Shown piece after piece: positions 47,973 through 60,229 of a DNA stretch of 64,000 bases. The first letter of the stretch is position 1; each line of letters begins with the position of its first letter. A model generated the notes under the pieces. It made no database searches. It had not been told where the DNA came from and worked only from the letters and a program-made list of their open reading frames with translations. Source of the stretch: Cycas panzhihuaensis (Eukaryota; Cycadophyta); the NCBI GenBank assembly GCA_023213395.1, contig CM041465.1, forward strand, positions 157,301,741 to 157,365,740, read 5' to 3'. A program made the position numbers and the translations under genes.

Positions 47973-49455
47973 CTAGACTTCAGCGGTTTCACCTTTCGAT
48001 GGATCTCTACCTTCTATTCTAGATATAAGATTAGGCCCTTCTAGGAAGACATCCTTTAAAGTTTTTTGGTTGCCTTGATCTACCTGGGCAGCCACTTCTT
48101 TTTCTCTTAGCAATTTTAAAGGCGGCCTCCCCACCCTCTTCTCGGTGCCCACATCTGGTTGCTTCTTTTGGGACGTAACTAGTTGTGCTAAGGTATCTTG
48201 GGCTGACGTCCCTACTTCCTCCGAAGTGGACATCATAAGCCCTTCAACCCCAACCAATTGCCCCTGGTTCTCTGATTCTTTTACTGTATTCTCTTCAGCA
48301 TCTAAAGAGGAATCCTTTCTATACAGGGGGGGCATGCCTAGCCCCATCACAGCCTCCAGACTACGTTTCCTCTGTGGCTCAGGCATGTGTGCTAAAGTAA
48401 ATTGGGTCGAAGAAGTTGTCCTAACTGGGATAAAGGCCCCTATGCCATCCTCACCATCCGGGCTCCCTGGGGCCACTAGATCCTAGACAACCTGCTCCCC
48501 TTCCTCTAAGAGCGTGTCTTCCTCATTGGGGTCAAAACCCAGGTTCAGATGAGGGGTACTATGTAGTTCTAAAGGAGGGCCAACATAGCCCTCCATGGTT
48601 ACAATAGCCTCCATTTGGCCTAGGCTTTCTTGTGCCTACTCTTCCTCCCTTACCTTCTTGGATTCAGAAGCCTCTTGGGATTTCAACTCTAAGGGGACCT
48701 CTTGTTTCTTATCCTTTGAGAGCTATACACTGGTGCTTCGGTGTGTCACAGTTTTCATGATGGAGCATCTAAAATGCTCCATCTCATAAAAGAACGACTG
48801 TGCCAAGCTCCTATCCACCGTGTCCATCCATATATCATCAGGAGGGGTTTATCAATCTAGACCAGGGCACAAAACCTAGTATTTATGAGTCTGCTTCTAT
48901 TCTATGTTGCTAAATCTATTGCTAAGAGAGGTCCCACTACTTTTGCTATTCCTTTTAACACTTCGGGGTTCTAATGATGTAAGGGAAGACCCAGTAATTG
49001 GATCCATATGGGAGCTTGTCTAATTTGGGAACAAAGGGATCAAAGTCCCTATGCCATTTTTCGAGAGATAAGGCCTATTTGCCGAGCATCCATAGGGCCC
49101 TTAAGAGAATATTAGACATGTCCTCATAAGAACAAAATTTAAATAGCACGCAGCCCTTTGGCATGGCTATTACTTCCACGTTGCCCACCATTTTCTATTT
49201 TATCCTCGTCCAGTTCCTAATGGTTTCCAGGCCCAGTCTAGGTCTAGAGAATCAACCGACAAGGCAGTTCTCCAAATGTTTCTTGGTTTTCTCCACTAGA
49301 CCCTGAGGAATTTTTAGTCTGACCTTGTTATCCTAAATCTCAGGTGTTAAATCAAAAGTTTCCTCCTCATTTGTTTTCAGAGTATCATGGTAGGATCTCC
49401 CCAGTGACAAGTTAGGATTCTGGTTCTAGTTTTGAGAAGTATGGTCTTTATCCAT
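47973..49455 (-). pseudogene. LINE D ORF1, inactivated
   Basis: The ATG at 49,455 opens a frame with the block VEVIAMPKGCVLFKF (about 49,180-49,140) and, after a decayed middle region, the SFLYE-like stretch where the knuckle should be. The conserved C-terminal part 48,476-47,973 is open for 167 codons and ends with KRVGRPPLK...LKDVFLEGPNL. That end is shared with A and B, so it is probably functional in the family. In-frame TAG and TAA codons and at least one shift break the N-terminal half. Confidence 0.75.
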
Positions 49456-50161
49456 ATTTGAAAGATTATAAACTACAAAGAAAAAACCCTAAGCAAGGGT
49501 AACAAAGACATACCATGGCCTTAGGCACTATAACCGACATAGCCTCTAGCTTCCTCTCTATTTTGTCATTCTTCTCTTGGTTCAGGAGGCCGTCGTTCCT
49601 ATCCTTCTTTGGGTGTCCTCCATCTCCAAACAGAACCTTTCTGTTCCTGTCAACTCTGTGCAGGAGGCTGTAGGATCTCTTCACGACCTATCTTCCCCCC
49701 GTTACTGCTTACTCATGGGGATAGCTCGCCCCAATGAAGTATCTAGGCCCAGTCTGGGCGACCATGCCTGCGCCATTCGAGGGATGCCATAGCGTCCAGA
49801 TCTTCAGAAATTCTCCTCATGTCGCCACCCGATCCATGGACAGAACCCTAGCCTGCAACATAAATCGCCTCCACTGTTCTGTCAAAAATCCATCCTCCAA
49901 AAACTCGATGCATCCTTAAATTTCTATATCCAGACTTAGGTAAGCCCAAATACATTATTTTTCAATGATTTGAATATATTAAAATCAAAACTCATTAATC
50001 TTTATGTTCCTTTATGTATCTTAAATATATGTTTATAATCTTAATGTCAACAAACTTTTCTCTGGAAATGATATTGTAAGGTAAGTTAATGCTTGGCAAG
50101 TAAAACCTTTGGATGAATTAATAATTATTCTTACTTAGCATAAATTCACCTTATCTAACTC

Positions 50162-50179
50162 TTTTTTTTTTTTTTTTTT
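50162..50179. repeat. Poly(T) tract
   Basis: About 18-19 T in a row within the Copia-3 interior. No LINE or SINE end lies next to it. It may be slippage or the relic of a minus-strand retroposed tail. Confidence 0.7.
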
Positions 50180-50199
50180 GAAAATGACCCTTATGCCCA

Positions 50200-53100
50200 G
50201 GACAACATCTTGTCTCTCAATTCCAATATTAGCTAGCTCTAACTATGCCAACTAGAAACTAAAAATATCCCAGGTTCTTAAGCAACAAAAGATCTAAAGA
50301 TATGTCATTGAAGAGTTTATAAAACCTAATGATTCAAAATCATAAGCTTATATGGTTTATCTGATGAATTGTAATGGAGCCCTTGGCACCATCCTTAACT
50401 CGCTCTCCCTAAAAATTTGTAGGTAGTTCTCTGAAATAGATGATCTAGCCACTATCTGGAAAACTCTTAAGGAAAAGTATGATAGGGTTGATACACAATA
50501 GTTAGTTGCATTAGAACAACAAATGTATGATCTAAATTATGAAGATCTCCCTAAAGTTGAAGATTTCTTATCTAAACTTCAACTCATTAATAAAGACCTA
50601 GCAAATTTTATCAAATCTTCTATAAAAGTATGCGATAAAGTAGTCACTGTAACACATGCAAAAGATGATGATACACTCATCCGTCTTACAATTAATAAAC
50701 TGTTGAAACATTGTAATCTTTTCAAAACTGCTAGGCAATAGGCAGAACATCCACCAATTACTTTTGATCAATTAATGAATCAACTTATTGAACATCAAAA
50801 CATATTGATTTAAACTAGAAAATTAAAAGATCGTTCACAGGCCCTTTTTTCCAAGTCATAATCATTTACTAAATCTAAACATCAAAATAACTATCAAAAC
50901 AGTCATCATCATCATCCCAAATTCTAAAAACTTCATAGAGGTTCATCCACTCAAAATAATACTCATCATAACACTAAGTATTTTGGATTACCTAAATCTC
51001 ATAATACCTCTAAATAGTCATTTCTGAAAAGGAGTACTGTTAATACAAATCTTAATCAAAACATCAGTTGTACTTATTACCACAAAAAGGGGCACACCAT
51101 TGATATTTGTAGGAACATAATTACCTCTGAAGCCTAGAAAGCTTCTAAGGGAATCTAATCATAATCTCATCATTCTCATCATTCTCTAACTGTTTTTACA
51201 ACATGCTTTTCAGCACCAACCATACAACCACCCTTGTGGATTCTCAATTCAAGTGCTTCTTATCATATGACGAGAAATCAAGAATATCTTACTCCATATC
51301 AATTTGATTCAAACTCCAAATAAGAGATCACTTTAGGAGTGGAACCCAACTCAAAGTCAAAGGAATCGGTGATGTTACTTTGAAAGATGGTTCGATTAAA
51401 GATGTATTCTACATTCCTAGCTTATTACCTAATCTTCTTTTAGTATACCAAATCTACCAAAAAGATCTCGTTGTAGAGTTTTGGAAAGATAAGTTTATTA
51501 TTAAACAACCATTAAATAAATTTAAACTAATTGCCTCAAGACCTGCAAATCACAAAATAGGTATTTACAACTTAATAAGTCTCTAGCATTGTAAAACCAA
51601 AACTTTTAGTGCTTTTATAGCAAAATCTAACTCAGTTAGTAAGCTTTGGCATGCTAGATTCAGTCATACGAGTTATGGAAAACTCCAGTACTTAAGTAAA
51701 AATGACATGGTTCATGACTTACCTACACTAAAAACTATCTATGGTGTTTGTGAAGCTTATGTAATAGGTAAACATCACATGGACTCTTTCCTAAATCACA
51801 CTACCTTTCTAGCAAAAGCTCCACTTCAACTTATTCATTCTGATATCTGTGGTCTATTTCAAGTACCTTCACACTCTAGAAACATATATTTTGTCACATT
51901 TATCAATGACTTTTCTATAAAATGTCGGATATACATGTTAAAAACAAGAAGTCAAGTATTTAACATCTTTGTTGAATTCAAAACCTTAGTAAAAAATCAA
52001 ACAAACTCTAAAATCAAAATCTTCATAATAGATAATGCTAAGGAATACTTAAGTAACAATTTTATTAAGTACTATAAAAAGCATGAAATACAATTTCAAC
52101 ATTCTATAGCATATACTCCTCAACAAAACAGTGTTGTTGAACGTAAAAATGATACACTTGTTGAGATGACCAGATGTATGTTACATGAAAAAGGTCTTGA
52201 CTTAAAGTTGTGGGCAAAAGTTATTCCTTACTCTAACTATTTATTAAATCATTTACCATACAAATCTTTATAAAATATCATGCCAGAACAAAAATGGTCT
52301 AGACGTAAACATTCTATTAAACACTTAAGAATCTTTGGCAGCATTGCCTGGGGGCACATTCCCAAAGAAAAATGCCAGAAACTTGATCCTAAAAGTTTCA
52401 AATACATCTTTGTTGGTTATAACAAGGAAAGTAAAGCCTACGAACTTCTAAATCCAACCACGTATAAGATTTCAATACTATGTGATGTTATATTTGATGA
52501 AGAAGACTTTTCATAAAAAACTTCTTATGTTGAACTTCTAGTTAAAAACTTATTAACTAATACTCACTTAATTAATCCTAGTGACATTCAATCTAATCCT
52601 AAATCAATTGAGTCCTTATCTAGTCAAGTTCAAAACTGGACTTTAAAAGAACCAACTATCTCTACTTCATCTAGTCAGCCCACTTCACCAAAATAATAAA
52701 TCAACAATAGCAAACAACTTATTTGGACTCAAAAAACTCTTTATGATGTTGGTTCTAATGCTAGTAATCCTTTAGATACCAGAAGAACTTGTTCACAAAA
52801 ACTTCAAACCACTTTTACTCTAATGGCCAAAGTCATGGCCAGTGATGATCCCAAAACTTTTAAACAAGCAAGTAATAATCTTATATGGCAACAAGCTATA
52901 CAAGTTAAAATAGATGCTCCTTAAAAGAACTCAACTTGGGATTTAGTTACTCTACCTCCTGAAAAGAATGTAGTAGATTATAAATAGGTTTATCGAACTA
53001 AGTTTAACTCTAAAGGAGTAATTGAGAAACACAAAGCTTGTTTAGTCACAAAAGGTGTCTCATAGATTGATGGTATTTATTATAACAAAACCTTTGCTCT

Positions 53101-54380
53101 AGTAGCCAAAATGAATACTATTAAAATAATTATAGCTCTAGTAACTAAATTTGGTTGGAAAATTCATTAGATGGATGTTAAGAGCACCTTCTTAAACAAT
53201 GATCTTAAAGAAGAAATCTACATGAATCAACCTCTTAGATTTGTTTGTAATCCTAATCTCATTTATAACTTAAGAAAATCTATCTATGGCTTAAAATAAG
53301 CTCCTCGAGCTTGGTATACGAAAATAGATGATTATCTTATATAAAATGGATACACTAAATATATTAGTGGTCCTAATCTCTACTTTAGACATGAAAATGA
53401 TAATATTACCATCTTAATTCTCTATGTAGATGATATAATTATTAATAGATACTTACTCTCTAACATTCATCAATTAAAATCAATCTTAATGAATAAATTT
53501 GAAATGATCAATTTAGGTCTTCTACATCATTTTTTAGGATTACAAATCTATCAAACTGATTCTAAAATAACAATATCTTAACCTAAATATATTCTAAACT
53601 TAATCAAAAGATTTAACATGGAGAATGCTAAACCAGTTATGAATCCTTTATAATTAGGTATAAAATTATTCTCTAATTATCCCACATCGCCTTATTATTC
53701 TACTATATATTGGTAACTTATAGGCAGTCTTATTTACTTAATGCATATCCACCTAGATATCTCTTATGTTGTTGCCTTATGTTCCAGGTACATAAAGAAT
53801 CCTTATGAATCTCATTAGAAAGCAACTAAACACATTTTAAGATATCTTCAAGGTGTAGGTCTTACCTATCATTCATGTCCTACTAATATAAAATTAATAA
53901 GTTATATAGATTCAGATTGGGCAGGTGACTCTCATGATCGCAAGTCAATAGTAGGTTATAGTTTTTTTCTAGATTCATCACTAATTACGTGGTCTAGTAA
54001 GAAAATGCAAACCTTAGCTCTATTTATAATTGAAGCTGAATATTGTGCACTCGTCGAAGCTAGTAAGAATCGTTATGGCTTAAATCTTTACTAAATGAAC
54101 TTCATTTATTTCCTAACTCTCTAATTGAAATTAAAATTGATAATCAAAGTGCCATATCTATTACTTATAATTCTGGTGCTCATGCTAGAACTAAACACAT
54201 AGAATTATATCAATATTTTATATGTAATCTTATGTATGATAATATTATTAACTTATTGTATTGCCCTATAGATTTACAACTTGTTGATATTCTAACAAAA
54301 CCGCTGACTGAAGTAAAGTTTGTAAAACTACGAGACTTGCTGAAGATTGAAGAAGTCTTCATCAAAGGGGGATCAACATA
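50200..54380 (+). pseudogene. Copia-3 gag-pol (Ty1/copia), inactivated
   Basis: Gag with a UBN2-type region (50,300-50,810; the open piece at 50,523-50,741 includes the 'KVEDFLSKLQL' segment) and a knuckle CTYYHKKGHTIDIC near 51,070, second Cys replaced by Tyr. The protease reads LNSSASYHMT near 51,245: both the Asp and Gly of the DSGA box are lost. Pre-integrase near 51,640. The integrase core 51,820-52,270 keeps its D, D and E residues (HSDICG, IIDNAKEY, NSVVERKN). RT about 52,830-53,480 with the YVDDIIIN box. RNase H about 53,850-54,330, shifted by one base near 54,070. From about 51,380 to 54,060 pol stays in one frame but contains over ten stops, nearly all where the family has Gln or Trp. 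Confidence 0.92.
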
Positions 54381-54430
54381 CTGAAGTCTTCTTCTTTTTC
54401 TATTAAATCTATTGTAAATAGATAACATTA

Positions 54431-54438
54431 AAGGGGGA
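54431..54438 (+). promoter_or_regulatory. Copia-3 polypurine tract
   Basis: AAGGGGGA directly before the 3' LTR, the priming site for plus-strand DNA synthesis. Confidence 0.85.
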
Positions 54439-54850
54439 TGTTAAAATGATAATGTTATATTTAATAATTACCAAATGTATGTTTATTAATGTTAAAATTT
54501 ATATTATTGTAGAGATCATTGAAATAAAACTGTCCATTTTAACGAATCCTCATATATTTATAAATCAATCTCCTAGATTCTAGGAGATTGGGTTAGGTCA
54601 GCCATAATTATAGGGTAGACTAGTCAAATAATTGGAGATTCTTGTATGAATATACTAGTTGTTTTGTACTGCAACAAATGAGGATGAGATTTTATTTTAA
54701 CCCTCATCTATTTCATTTATGATTCTAATTTATATTAATAAAATATATATATTTACAGGTGGTTTTTTTTCCCTTTAAGTGTTTTCCACCTACCAACAGT
54801 ATGTGTAAATTTGACTGGTTGATGTTTTCTCTTACCCTCTCTCTCTAATA
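54439..54850 (+). repeat. Copia-3 3' LTR
   Basis: TGTTAAAATG...CTCTCTAATA, collinear with the 5' LTR. The core GGTGGTTTTTTTTCC...AGTGTTTTCCACCTACC is near 54,760-54,795. Followed by the GAAAG duplication. Confidence 0.93.
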
Positions 54851-54855
54851 GAAAG

Positions 54856-57633
54856 GATAAAGAAATAGGTGAAATAATATCTAGTTAGATGATCATAGCT
54901 CCCAAGCACCATTATAAGAGAAAGGATATCCCTTTCATGGCATTTGATGATTAATCTTACCTTTGGATTGCCTTATTAGCTAACGTCTTTAATTATGAGG
55001 ATAATGTAAAGCTATATTTAATGCATTCTTACATTATATCCTAAAGCCAATAAATAAGATTGCCCTTGGATTAGGCAATAGTCCTAAATGATTGTACCGT
55101 TGAGCAATTGAGCATTATATTTTCTAGTGGTCATTTGAATATAATGGAATATTTAATTTATGCAATTTTGGCAATATTGAAGATTACCCATATTCCTCTA
55201 AAATAGAAATTACTCACAGAGGGCATACCCATTTACTTCTAGTTCTCTAAGGCATGAGAATCAAAAGCGCCATTATTCTATTATGAGTTAGTATCTAAAT
55301 TTTCATTTATAGTAGCAAAGTTATGTTATGAGCCACTTAAAATAAATGAGGATGTTATGAAATAGACCATGGGGATAGGTCAAAAAAGAAATAGAGATTT
55401 CTATCTATTTAAATATTTCTGCACCATTTGGTTATATGGGTATTAAAATTATGCCTTAGATTAGCCTAGGTGCTCATCTACCTAGTTATGTTTCGTGGAA
55501 GCATATGGTAAATTAACATTAATCAAGGTTATGTTATATCCTAAAAAGCCCCATATTACATTAAGGCCAATACATATAGGTTATTGGGAGGTAGTTAGAT
55601 AAATAGACATTGACATTATGTATGCCCCATTAAAAGTATGTAGATTGAGAAAGACTTCAAAAAAGTATTATGGCCTAAATGAAGTAATTTATAGGTACTT
55701 AGTAGCCATACAATTATTATACCAAAAGCACATGCTTGATGGCCTTTAAATCCTCAAAAACTTAGAAACTAGGGTAAATATTTATATATCCAGTCTACAA
55801 TTCTCTCTTATTAAATTTTTTAGTGTAGGTGCTATTAATCTTAACATACAAAGTGATGAGGGATTAATTTTAAATGAATTGTTAAATAATATTATCCCCC
55901 TTGCCAAGAAAAAGATAAGAGCATCTGGCTAGATACCCAGTCAAAAAAGAAAAGCTCCTTCTTTAAGTCCTTTTTATCAAATGGTAAGGCCTCAACAACC
56001 ACTAATTGTAGCATAAGAAACACTACAGGTTATAATAAAAATAATGTCACTACGAGCATCACCATGAAGGCCACAACTAATACTTAATATATGTTCTTAA
56101 CAAGCACCATATACTAGTCCTAAAAGAGTAAAATTTATATAAGGAGAAAAGGTATTGCATAAACACCCTACAATTATACCTCTTATTAGTAGAGCTGTGT
56201 GGAAGAAGTAAAAACAAGCTATATTATAACACCAAGCAATTTAAGAAATAAATAAGTATCTCATTCACTCTAGAAATGGTTAATATGGTAGTTTAAAATA
56301 TTATCAATTACTTTACTAAGGTACCAATATTAATAATTGGGGTGGGCTTAAATATGCTTATTTTAAAAGCAATCACTATCGTGGGATAAGAAAATCTATT
56401 GGTCAATCCAATACCTTTATAATAAGAAGTTGCAAAATAGGTGGAGGGCCTTGCTCAAGATAATCTATAGTAATAATATACTTATAACCAAGAAGGCCCA
56501 TAACTTGAGGAGATGATAGAGGGCTCAAGTTAGTCTCCCTTAGAAATGCAAGAACAAGAGCTATTATAAGTGAGACAGATAGAGTAGATAATAAATAGTA
56601 GCCCTCAATGACATACACAAGCTAATCAATCTTAGGGAGATATTGAGGAGTGACCATTTGTATTAGATCCTTGGGTTTAAACGTAGATGAAGGCTAGAAG
56701 GCCATCCTCTATAGAAACCCGAGTCTTAACTATTAATGAAACAATAAAGAAAATATTTTATCAATGGAAGAAAGATGATAAGGTAGTATAAAAGGCTATA
56801 GTTAAGGGAGGAAATAAAATAAAGACCGTTTCATGGTCTATAAAGGATGAGTTACTAGTTAAGTCTATAGAATTACATATGGATATAAGGAAGGTGGTGA
56901 AAGAAAAGGTCAACTATCTCTATTCATAATTGAAAAATGTAATGATAAAGAATTAGACCTTAAGCACTGAAAATATGGCCTTCTAAAGAAGGTAAACCAC
57001 TTAACTCAGCCACAAGGAAATTTGTTTATGAAACCTCTATAATCTAGAGCCATAAATAATGTGGAGAAGATGTAAAGTAATGTAACTAAGGGTGAGAAGG
57101 TTATTTAGGCAATACAAGCCATGATGGAGATATATATTAAAGAGGGAAAATAGTTAGCCCCTAAGTTGTGAGACTTCACGAACCAACTAATCAAGCTCAA
57201 ATATAGGTTAGCTATAGTCAATTCAATCTCCACCATAATGTAAACTACCTTTGAGCAAGAATTATAGGAGTCAAATTCATTCGCTATATTAAAATAGAGG
57301 GTGGCTATGCTTGTTGCACAAGTTGATCCAATCAAGCTATTTATTCAATGATAGAAGTATATATTAGGTATAAATATTATAAGGGCTAGAAAGATGGTAG
57401 GGGAGTTGAAGGAACTTGAGGTTATTTTAGTTGAACCTTTGCATTCTAATGTAGTCTCCCTAATAAAGGGGTGTACTACCTCTTCCCTAGAGGAGGAGAA
57501 ACTACTTAGTAAGGAGGAATTTATTAAAAAAATAGAGGCTAAAATAAGAGAAGCCTTGAGTTTATCTTTGGGCAGGAGACTAAGCTCCTTTAACAAGCCT
57601 TGTAAATATATAATTAGACTTCCTAATATGTAA
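54856..57633 (+). pseudogene. Long decayed open reading frame of unknown identity (about 900 codons)
   Basis: One reading frame can be followed from 54,856 to 57,633. ATG codons at 54,937, 55,021, 55,144, 55,369, 55,618, 55,732, 55,981, 56,608, 56,833, 57,121 and 57,394 are all in the same phase, and I needed no frameshift. In-frame stops, almost all TAG or TAA, occur every 20-40 codons; the last 80 codons (57,394-57,633) are open. The first half reads as a globular, Ile/Leu/Tyr-rich protein, the second as a charged, coiled-coil-like one rich in Lys and Glu. I see no zinc knuckle, protease, RT or integrase motif. A polypurine tract and LTR start 130 bp later suggest an extra ORF or unusual gag of an LTR element. 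The upstream part is cut off by Copia-3. Confidence 0.55.
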
Positions 57634-57765
57634 ACCCCTAAAGTTTAATAAATAGGGAAGAATGTTAATTAACCACAATTAAGGAGGAGATTTATAGGCC
57701 AAAAGCTAGTATATAGTTGGTTAACCCACAATTAATCTCACAACTCAGACAAGAGTTAGCAAATA

Positions 57766-58330
57766 AAAAGGGGAGATTGTCAGTAACTGCGTAGGTTGAA
57801 TCTAACCTAAAGAAGTAAACAGGTGAACCTAACATTTACGTATGCATTTAATCAACATATTAAATTTTAGAAATTAATCATTTAAGGAGGCAACTTAGCT
57901 GATTAGATGACATGCCAACTTAGAGTTAATATGAACGTTATTACTTCATGAACTACAAATAGGCAAGAAGTGATTCAACTCAAATGGTTAGGAAAGAATT
58001 TGATGCCATGCATGCCAAACATACTTGTTACTTATTGGTAAGTTAGTTAAATACATTAATGCCCTAGCCCTTGGCAAATGATCATAGGAGGATATAAAAG
58101 GGAGAAATATAAAGAAATAAAGATTTAATTTCTATTAAGCCTGACAAGTAAAAATTTTGTATTATGAAACTTTCTTACTTCTTTTCTTCCTTTTCTTTTT
58201 TCATTAATATGTGTTGAGCATAATGGTATGTTACTTTTCTCAAGTCTATATGTCATAAAGGTAAACCCATATGAAAATCTTAGGTCATAAATGGAAGTTC
58301 AACAATTGTGGAAGTATCAAATGGGTTGAA
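57766..58330 (+). repeat. Polypurine tract and LTR start of unidentified element (3' end unresolved)
   Basis: A purine run AAAAGGGGAGAT at 57,766-57,777 is directly followed by TGTCAGTAACTGCG, the usual layout of a tract and the TG start of a 3' LTR. A TATAAAAG box at 58,093-58,100 sits about 315 bp inside, where an LTR promoter would lie. No second copy of this LTR is seen in the window, so its right end is only approximate. Confidence 0.5.
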
Positions 58331-59400
58331 TTCATGAAGGTATTATGTATATATATCTATACAAGGTTAACACCTTAGGTTGTTAGAGATTTTGGGTAGC
58401 TCTGCTCTTTTTTCTTATGTAAACTAATTTTCTTTTTGTATCATATTATAATACAAGTCATTTAGCCCAATTTGTACTTATGAGATAATTTGATATTTTA
58501 ATACATATATTTTTTCATGGATTCTCATTGTTAAGAATTATTCTAATGGTAAAATTATTGAATAAATGTACATCAACCTTGTGAGATATATATTTTAAAA
58601 AGTGCATGTCATTATGATTTTCTTCTTTCCTTTAAGTTATCGATGCATTTGCTTTTGTTTCTAAGTGTGATTGTTTAGCTTACTTGGCTATTATATCATG
58701 TAAAAGGTATTGTATAAATATTGGTAACATGTGTTTTCTATCCCTTGATCTTCTTTTGCATCGAAGTTTTCATGTTGCAAACTACAAATCAGGTTATTTA
58801 GCTTTGTTGATATACCTGCTTAATAATTTAGCATCACATCTCTTATTCTTCCTTCTCTTTTCCCATATTCACATGTCAATGAGTGAGTTAAGCCATTAAA
58901 ATTAGCCAATGTTCTTATTCATTAGTCTAATATCTTTCTCCTCCTTCTTTATCTCCCTATCAAGTTATACATTTATATATTAAGTGATCAAGCTATGATG
59001 ATCTACCTAAGTACTAACTTGTACTATTGGAACCCTTACTCTCTTTGTATCCTTTCCATCACATTATGCTTTAGAAATTTTGTCATTATATATTAATACC
59101 AACATCATTTATAAAATAAAATCACCATTATTAAAGTAAAGGATATCTTAATAGCTTATTACGACCATCAACCTTGGGGAAGCCTCAAATATTTGTAGAC
59201 TAGTACATCTTTATCTAGGCATTTTGGATAACATATAGACAAAGGATAGCATCTCTAAATATCGCTTAAGGAGTTCATATATGAGGACTGGATTAGACAA
59301 GTCAGGTAACTTAAACTAAAGAAGATAGGTGAAACCCAACTCACAACTTATTAGTAAAGCCTCACCTCTAAAAGAAAAGCTCAAGTAAAAAATGACCAAA
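58331..59400. other. Unassigned AT-rich sequence
   Basis: No coding frame above about 75 codons and no similarity to other parts of the window was found. It may be decayed gypsy integrase, given the integrase C-terminus just downstream. Confidence 0.35.
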
Positions 59401-59640
59401 ACCTACAATTTACGAAATTTAGAGAGGGAAAAAATGTGCTCAAACTTGAGTATTTACATGATATATAACACAAATTTGTTCTTAAATATGTAGGTCCATT
59501 CATCATAATTAAAGATCTCTGTAATGGAGCTTATCCCTTGGCCATGTCAAAAGGCCTAAAGTTTAAGAATTCATATAATTATCAATACATCTGTAAATAT
59601 TATGCTTTGAGTTGAAAAGGGGAGCTTACTCCTATATGAG
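59401..59640 (+). pseudogene. Ty3/gypsy integrase C-terminal relic
   Basis: Translated pieces read KFREGKNVLKLEYLHD, then LKYVGPFII, KDLCNGAYPLA and YICKYYA in order. This is the GPF/Y module found at the C-terminus of Ty3/gypsy integrases, followed by the 'LKRYY'-type end. Stops and a frame change interrupt it. The gypsy RT fragment at 39.6 kb has the same orientation, so both might be remains of one element split by Copia-3 and the unidentified LTR element. Confidence 0.6.
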
Positions 59641-60229
59641 TATAAACTAGAGGGTAAACTATTACTCTTCCCTTTGATAGGCAAATTATGTGTTAAATTC
59701 CTAGGTTGCTTATAATCGACAAATTTTAGGGAGCATCTTTCGAGAGAAATCAAATGAATAGCTATAAAGAAAAAGCAAATAAGAACAATTGACTGCTTAT
59801 AACAAGTAAAAGCAAGTTGAAGAAGGACACATATGATTCCAACACCTTGTGACCATAAGGCTTCTCTTCACAAATCATTTACTATGTTTTCTTTAAGATA
59901 CGCCATATTTTATCATATAACCTATTTTCTTTAAAACAACCTATTTGCCCCACCCATGGGATTGATGTGCCGACTTTGGTAGGGATGCCATTTATTACCT
60001 AGATTGATAAAAACAACATTTCTATTCATTACGTAAAAGGTATGGCAAGTTCAATCTAAGCATTAATGCAAAGCTTGCTAATTAACATTCATTGGTGGAG
60101 TCATGATGTGCATAATGCATACAACAATGACAATAATGGATTGTACTCATATAAGAGGAATAAGGGCCTCTATATGCTAAACAACTTGATATAACATGGT
60201 TACCACCTCACTCCGTTGTATTCACATGT
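59641..60229. other. Intergenic sequence, nothing recognised
   Basis: AT-rich, with no supported feature. It separates the last transposon relic from the GC-richer promoter area of the proteasome gene. Confidence 0.4.

Larger units (their letters stand above)
43617..49922 (-). mobile_element. LINE D: full-length L1-type LINE, minus strand
   Basis: 6.3 kb with a 3' tail (TTATC, A6, G, A6) at the low-coordinate end, and a TSD of TCCATATTCGGACTT (43,602-43,616) against TCTATATCCAGACTT (49,923-49,937), 12 of 15, all three differences being transitions. ORF1 starts at 49,455 and ORF2 at 47,955, 18 nt after the ORF1 stop, the same arrangement as LINE A. Inserted inside the Copia-3 internal region. 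Confidence 0.92.
41944..54850 (+). mobile_element. Copia-3: Ty1/copia element with LINE D nested inside
   Basis: LTRs of 411 bp (41,944-42,354) and 412 bp (54,439-54,850), about 89-90% identical by eye, flanked by the exact 5-bp repeat GAAAG (41,939-41,943 and 54,851-54,855). A primer site is at 42,355 and a polypurine tract at 54,431-54,438. Subtracting LINE D and its duplicated target leaves 6.6 kb; subtracting also the 1.2 kb of unassigned sequence after the primer site leaves about 5.4 kb, the usual copia length. Confidence 0.93.

Noticed and set aside
50162-50179. Poly(T) as the tail of a minus-strand retroposed gene continuing from 42,420-43,601
   Set aside because: For a minus-strand retroposed copy the T-run should be at the low-coordinate end of the segment, not the high-coordinate end.
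57105-57596. Minus-strand open frames opposite the long decayed ORF
   Set aside because: They are shadows of the plus-strand frame, which is followed over 2.7 kb in one phase.
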